From the NCBI GenBank assembly GCA_030152625.1, contig JASLJD010000097.1, positions 1-6,905 of the forward strand: a stretch of 6,905 nt of DNA, written 5' to 3'. A program made the translations under genes and the position numbers. This document shows, piece after piece, positions 4,416-6,905 of this stretch (positions are counted from its first letter, which is position 1; each line of letters starts with the position of its first letter). This stretch comes from Erysipelothrix sp. (GTDB lineage Bacteria > Bacillota_I > Bacilli_A > Erysipelotrichales > Erysipelotrichaceae). A model generated the notes under the pieces. It saw only the letters and a list, made by a program, of their open reading frames with translations, made no database searches and was not told the DNA's origin.

Positions 4416-5702
4416 TCACTCACTTATTTTTAAAAACTTTACAATACCTTTAACAGTCGCATCAACAATGGCTTCATATTCAGTGGTCCATGTTTTGAAA
4501 TCATGATCTGAGGACATATAGCCATATTCAATAACAATTGCCTGCATCCCTTGTCTTAAGTTTTTCGCAAAGTCATTGTACCCACTTAAACCTGCTCCGG
4601 TAAACTTAGCACCACTTTCTCGAATTTCATTGCGGCGATCAAGTCCATCATCAAGGCTGCTTGGATAAACACCGTCGATATCATCCGGACCAGTCCAATG
4701 AGAGGCCTGAATAGAAGTGTTTTCTTTGAGTGTTTTCATCATCACAGTCGAAGGATAATTGGAGCTGTGGCTCGAATACAGGACCGTGACACCTTGATCA
4801 TGTTCAAAGTTACTGCTCGGAAAAGCAAAGTGAAAATAATATTTTGCTTTCATTTGATAGGCTCTTGCAATCCGTCCCTTTTCATCATTCACATCTTTCG
4901 GCTCATCTTTGCTACGAACAATCCCTACCTTCAGACCATAATCTTCCAAGCCTGATTTCACATCTTCGGCGAAATCATACATGGCATTTGCTTCCACAAG
5001 ATGATCGCGGTTGCTTCCATAGTCGACAAAACCTTCCCAAAGTTCAACCAAACGTGCTGGATCCAAAGCAATGTCGTAATGGTCTTCTGGGCGTGCAACT
5101 TCTTCAATTTCAAGATAAACAATGTTTTTAGGCTGGAGACTTTCGCCTTCTTCATCTTTAAAAAGGTTTTTATTTGCATGCAATGTTGCTTTTTTTACAT
5201 AGCCTGAGCGACTGACCGTATAAAAACTTTCTTTGATCGTTTTTTCACTTTCTAAATGATAACGCTCAAGACCGTCCAAAACTTCCAGTTCATAAAAACC
5301 ATTTTCTAATTCTGTAAGCGGGAGTTTTCGATCCAACTCTTGATCCATCATGTATGCTGCTTCTTCATCATGGCAAAGATTCGTGAGGAAAAAAGTTTTT
5401 CCCGTGAAAAAATCATTTTCTAAGACATTGTATGCTTCGGCATAAAGTCCTAAGGATTCACCATATAAACCATAATCCTTCATGATTTTAGTCTGCGGAT
5501 ATTCACGTTTTTTAAGCAATGATCGGGTTTCGTTTTCACTTAGATTACAGATGCTGTAAGTTGGCACTTCTGTGTTTTGATCTGTGAAGAGATAACGCTC
5601 TAAAAGAAAATAAGTTAAAAAAGAAAGAAGCACAATAAAAGGAACTACTCGCCAGTAGTTCACTTTTTCTCTTCTTTTGGGAACATAATTCGGTTTAAAC
5701 AT
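4416..5702 (-). CDS. Membrane-anchored N-acetylmuramoyl-L-alanine amidase-fold protein (Amidase_3-like) with altered zinc site
   Basis: A 428-residue protein with a basic N-terminus (KRREK), one membrane helix (about 17-36) and an outward-facing remainder. Residues 45-205 are a region I do not recognise, rich in acidic residues. Residues about 208-426 follow the Amidase_3 layout: strand IALDP (211-215), VEANAMYDFA (236-245) as the Glu-ligand helix, VGIVRSKDEP (259-268), a GRIARA...AKYYF segment (276-290), and QAIVIEYGYMSS (387-398) with the catalytic Glu at 392. True amidases have DPGHGG and SIHAN, supplying two His zinc ligands. Here these read DPAR and FHFAFP, so the ligand positions hold Arg217 and Ala293. 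His234 and His291 are nearby and might form a shifted site. It may therefore be a peptidoglycan-binding or regulatory pseudo-amidase rather than a hydrolase. The start is supported by GGTGA (5709-5713), six bases before the ATG. It lies 25 bases after asnS and 4 bases before the ABC-F ATG. Confidence 0.75.
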   Translation of the reverse strand: MFKPNYVPKRREKVNYWRVVPFIVLLSFLTYFLLERYLFTDQNTEVPTYSICNLSENETRSLLKKREYPQTKIMKDYGLYGESLGLYAEAYNVLENDFFTGKTFFLTNLCHDEEAAYMMDQELDRKLPLTELENGFYELEVLDGLERYHLESEKTIKESFYTVSRSGYVKKATLHANKNLFKDEEGESLQPKNIVYLEIEEVARPEDHYDIALDPARLVELWEGFVDYGSNRDHLVEANAMYDFAEDVKSGLEDYGLKVGIVRSKDEPKDVNDEKGRIARAYQMKAKYYFHFAFPSSNFEHDQGVTVLYSSHSSNYPSTVMMKTLKENTSIQASHWTGPDDIDGVYPSSLDDGLDRRNEIRESGAKFTGAGLSGYNDFAKNLRQGMQAIVIEYGYMSSDHDFKTWTTEYEAIVDATVKGIVKFLKISE

Positions 5703-5727
5703 TTATCATCACCAACATATTATTCTA

Positions 5728-6905
5728 CTAATAATCTAAATGACGTGGTGTGCGTGGGAAAGGAATCACATCACGAATATTAGTCATACCCGTAATATAC
5801 ATTAAAAAGCGTTCAAAACCAATACCAAACCCAGACGTTTTGACACCTCCAAAGCGACGCAAGTCGAGATACCACTCAAGACCCTCTTTAGGAATATCCA
5901 TTTCTTCCATACGTTTTTCTAAATAATCCATACGCTCTTCCCGCTGTGAGCCGCCAACAAGCTCGCCGACATATGGCACAATGAGATCACAAGCTGCAAC
6001 GGTCTTTTGATCGTCATTTAAACGCATATAAAATGCTTTGATTTCTTTTGGATAATCGGTAATAAATACTGGCCCACCGATCACTTTTTCGCTGATGTAA
6101 CGTTCATGCTCTGTTTGCAAGTCGATGCCCCATTCAACAGGATATTCGAATTTCACATCGGCTTTTTCTAAAATATCAATCGCTTCCGTATAGCTGATTT
6201 TCTTAAATTCACTTTCAACTAAGTTTTGAAGTTTTTCTAAAAGTCCTTCTTCAATACGTTCATCGAAAAACTTCATTTCTTCAGGTGCGTGTTCTAAAAC
6301 ATATGAAATTGAAAACTTGACAAGCTGTTCAATAAGATTCATATTATCTTCTAAATCGGCAAAGGCAATTTCAGGTTCTACCATCCAAAATTCTGAAGCA
6401 TGACGCGGTGTGTTCGACTGCTCAGCGCGAAATGTTGGTCCAAAGGTGTAGACATCCCGGAAAGCATGAGCAAAAGCTTCAGCATGAAGTTGTCCAGAAA
6501 CTGTTAAATTCGCATGTTTTCGGAAGAAATCTTCTTCATAATTGCCATCCGAACGAGTTGTTACGGTGAAACTTTCCCCCGCCCCTTCGGCATCATTCCC
6601 CGTAATGATCGGTGTATGAACATAGACAAAGCCTTGACTTTGGAAAAACTCATGAATTGCCATGGATAAAACCGATCTTACGCGAAAGACTGCCATCATA
6701 GTGTTTGTCTTGGGTCTTAAATGCGCAATACCGCGGAGATATTCAAAGCTATGGCGTTTCTTTTGTAGAGGATATTCTTCATCGCACTCCCCTTCCAAAA
6801 CAATTTCTGTTACTTGAATTTCAAAAGGCTGACGCGCTTTAGGTGTTGCGACAAATTGACCTGTTACAGAAATTGCAGTCCCGGTAGCATACTTCCCAAT
6901 TTCAT
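5728..6905 (-). CDS. asnS: Asparaginyl-tRNA synthetase, partial (N-terminus missing)
   Basis: Charges tRNA-Asn with asparagine in the cytoplasm (class II, AspRS subclass). The frame stays open to the window edge, giving 391 visible residues of an expected 460 or so; about 70 are missing from the anticodon-binding OB-fold. The first visible residues (EIGKYATGTAISVTG) are the end of that OB-fold. The linker YPLQKKRHSFEYLR (visible 44-57) is typical of bacterial AsnRS. Class II motif 1 covers the GFVYVHTPIITGNDAEGAGE region (91-110). Motif 2 is FRAEQSNTPRHASEF (158-172) with the ATP-binding Arg. Motif 3 is GFGIGFERF (358-366), followed by the conserved TGMTNIRDVIPFPRTP tail. GGSQREER near the end of the domain supports Asn rather than Asp specificity. 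An internal in-frame TTG at 6796-6798 is not the start, since homology runs upstream of it. It heads the probable operon with the amidase-fold and ABC-F genes. Any leader control lies outside the window. Confidence 0.96.
   Translation of the reverse strand, partial: EIGKYATGTAISVTGQFVATPKARQPFEIQVTEIVLEGECDEEYPLQKKRHSFEYLRGIAHLRPKTNTMMAVFRVRSVLSMAIHEFFQSQGFVYVHTPIITGNDAEGAGESFTVTTRSDGNYEEDFFRKHANLTVSGQLHAEAFAHAFRDVYTFGPTFRAEQSNTPRHASEFWMVEPEIAFADLEDNMNLIEQLVKFSISYVLEHAPEEMKFFDERIEEGLLEKLQNLVESEFKKISYTEAIDILEKADVKFEYPVEWGIDLQTEHERYISEKVIGGPVFITDYPKEIKAFYMRLNDDQKTVAACDLIVPYVGELVGGSQREERMDYLEKRMEEMDIPKEGLEWYLDLRRFGGVKTSGFGIGFERFLMYITGMTNIRDVIPFPRTPRHLDY

Noticed and set aside
4421..4423. GTG as the ABC-F start
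   Set aside because: No ribosome site precedes it, and family members begin at the MIQIK-like segment four residues later; kept only as an alternative.
6796..6798. TTG as the start of AsnRS
   Set aside because: The frame remains open upstream to the window edge and the added residues match the AsnRS OB-fold, so the gene is simply truncated by the window.

Overview
The window looks like a piece of a low-GC Bacillota (Firmicutes) chromosome. It is AT-rich, has AAGGAG-type ribosome sites, sigma-A-like promoters, short intergenic gaps and compact U-tailed hairpin terminators. The gene set is housekeeping: Enzyme I of the PTS, a PPi-type phosphofructokinase, a bacterial AsnRS, an ABC-F ATPase and a tRNA-Ser. 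An Erysipelotrichia-like origin is my guess from the combination of genes; nothing here proves it. I see no insertion sequence, phage gene, CRISPR array or other sign of a mobile element.

Layout from left to right. (1) Positions 1-367, minus: the N-terminal third or less of ptsI, with its own promoter and ribosome site. The left edge of the window cuts it off. (2) Positions 368-488: a divergent promoter region with phased A-tracts, firing left into ptsI and right into tRNA-Ser. (3) Positions 489-578, plus: tRNA-Ser with anticodon CGA. A hairpin at 592-628 follows and can terminate transcription from both sides. (4) Positions 630-1193, minus: a small flavodoxin-fold NAD(P)H oxidoreductase. Its promoter overlaps a perfect 7+7 inverted repeat that could be an operator. 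(5) Positions 1245-1270: the terminator of the next gene. (6) Positions 1279-2511, minus: the phosphofructokinase, with its own TATAAT promoter. (7) Positions 2573-6905, minus: a tightly packed cluster transcribed in the order asnS (partial), a membrane-anchored amidase-fold protein, then an ABC-F ATPase. The gaps are 25 and 4 bases, so it is probably one operon, and it may read through into the phosphofructokinase gene.

How the genes fit together. asnS, the ABC-F protein and tRNA-Ser all serve translation. ptsI and the phosphofructokinase both serve sugar uptake and glycolysis: PEP drives uptake, and PPi (predicted) drives the committed step. The odd member is the amidase-fold protein between asnS and the ABC-F gene. 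It keeps the overall fold pattern and the catalytic Glu of Amidase_3 enzymes, but two of the three usual zinc-ligand positions are replaced, so it may be a pseudo-enzyme or have a rearranged metal site. The other points worth a second look are the putative operator at the oxidoreductase, the perfect 12-bp inverted repeat inside ptsI, the separation of ptsI from ptsH, and the PPi signature of the phosphofructokinase. I did not find a clear new multi-gene system; this is mostly an ordinary core-genome region.
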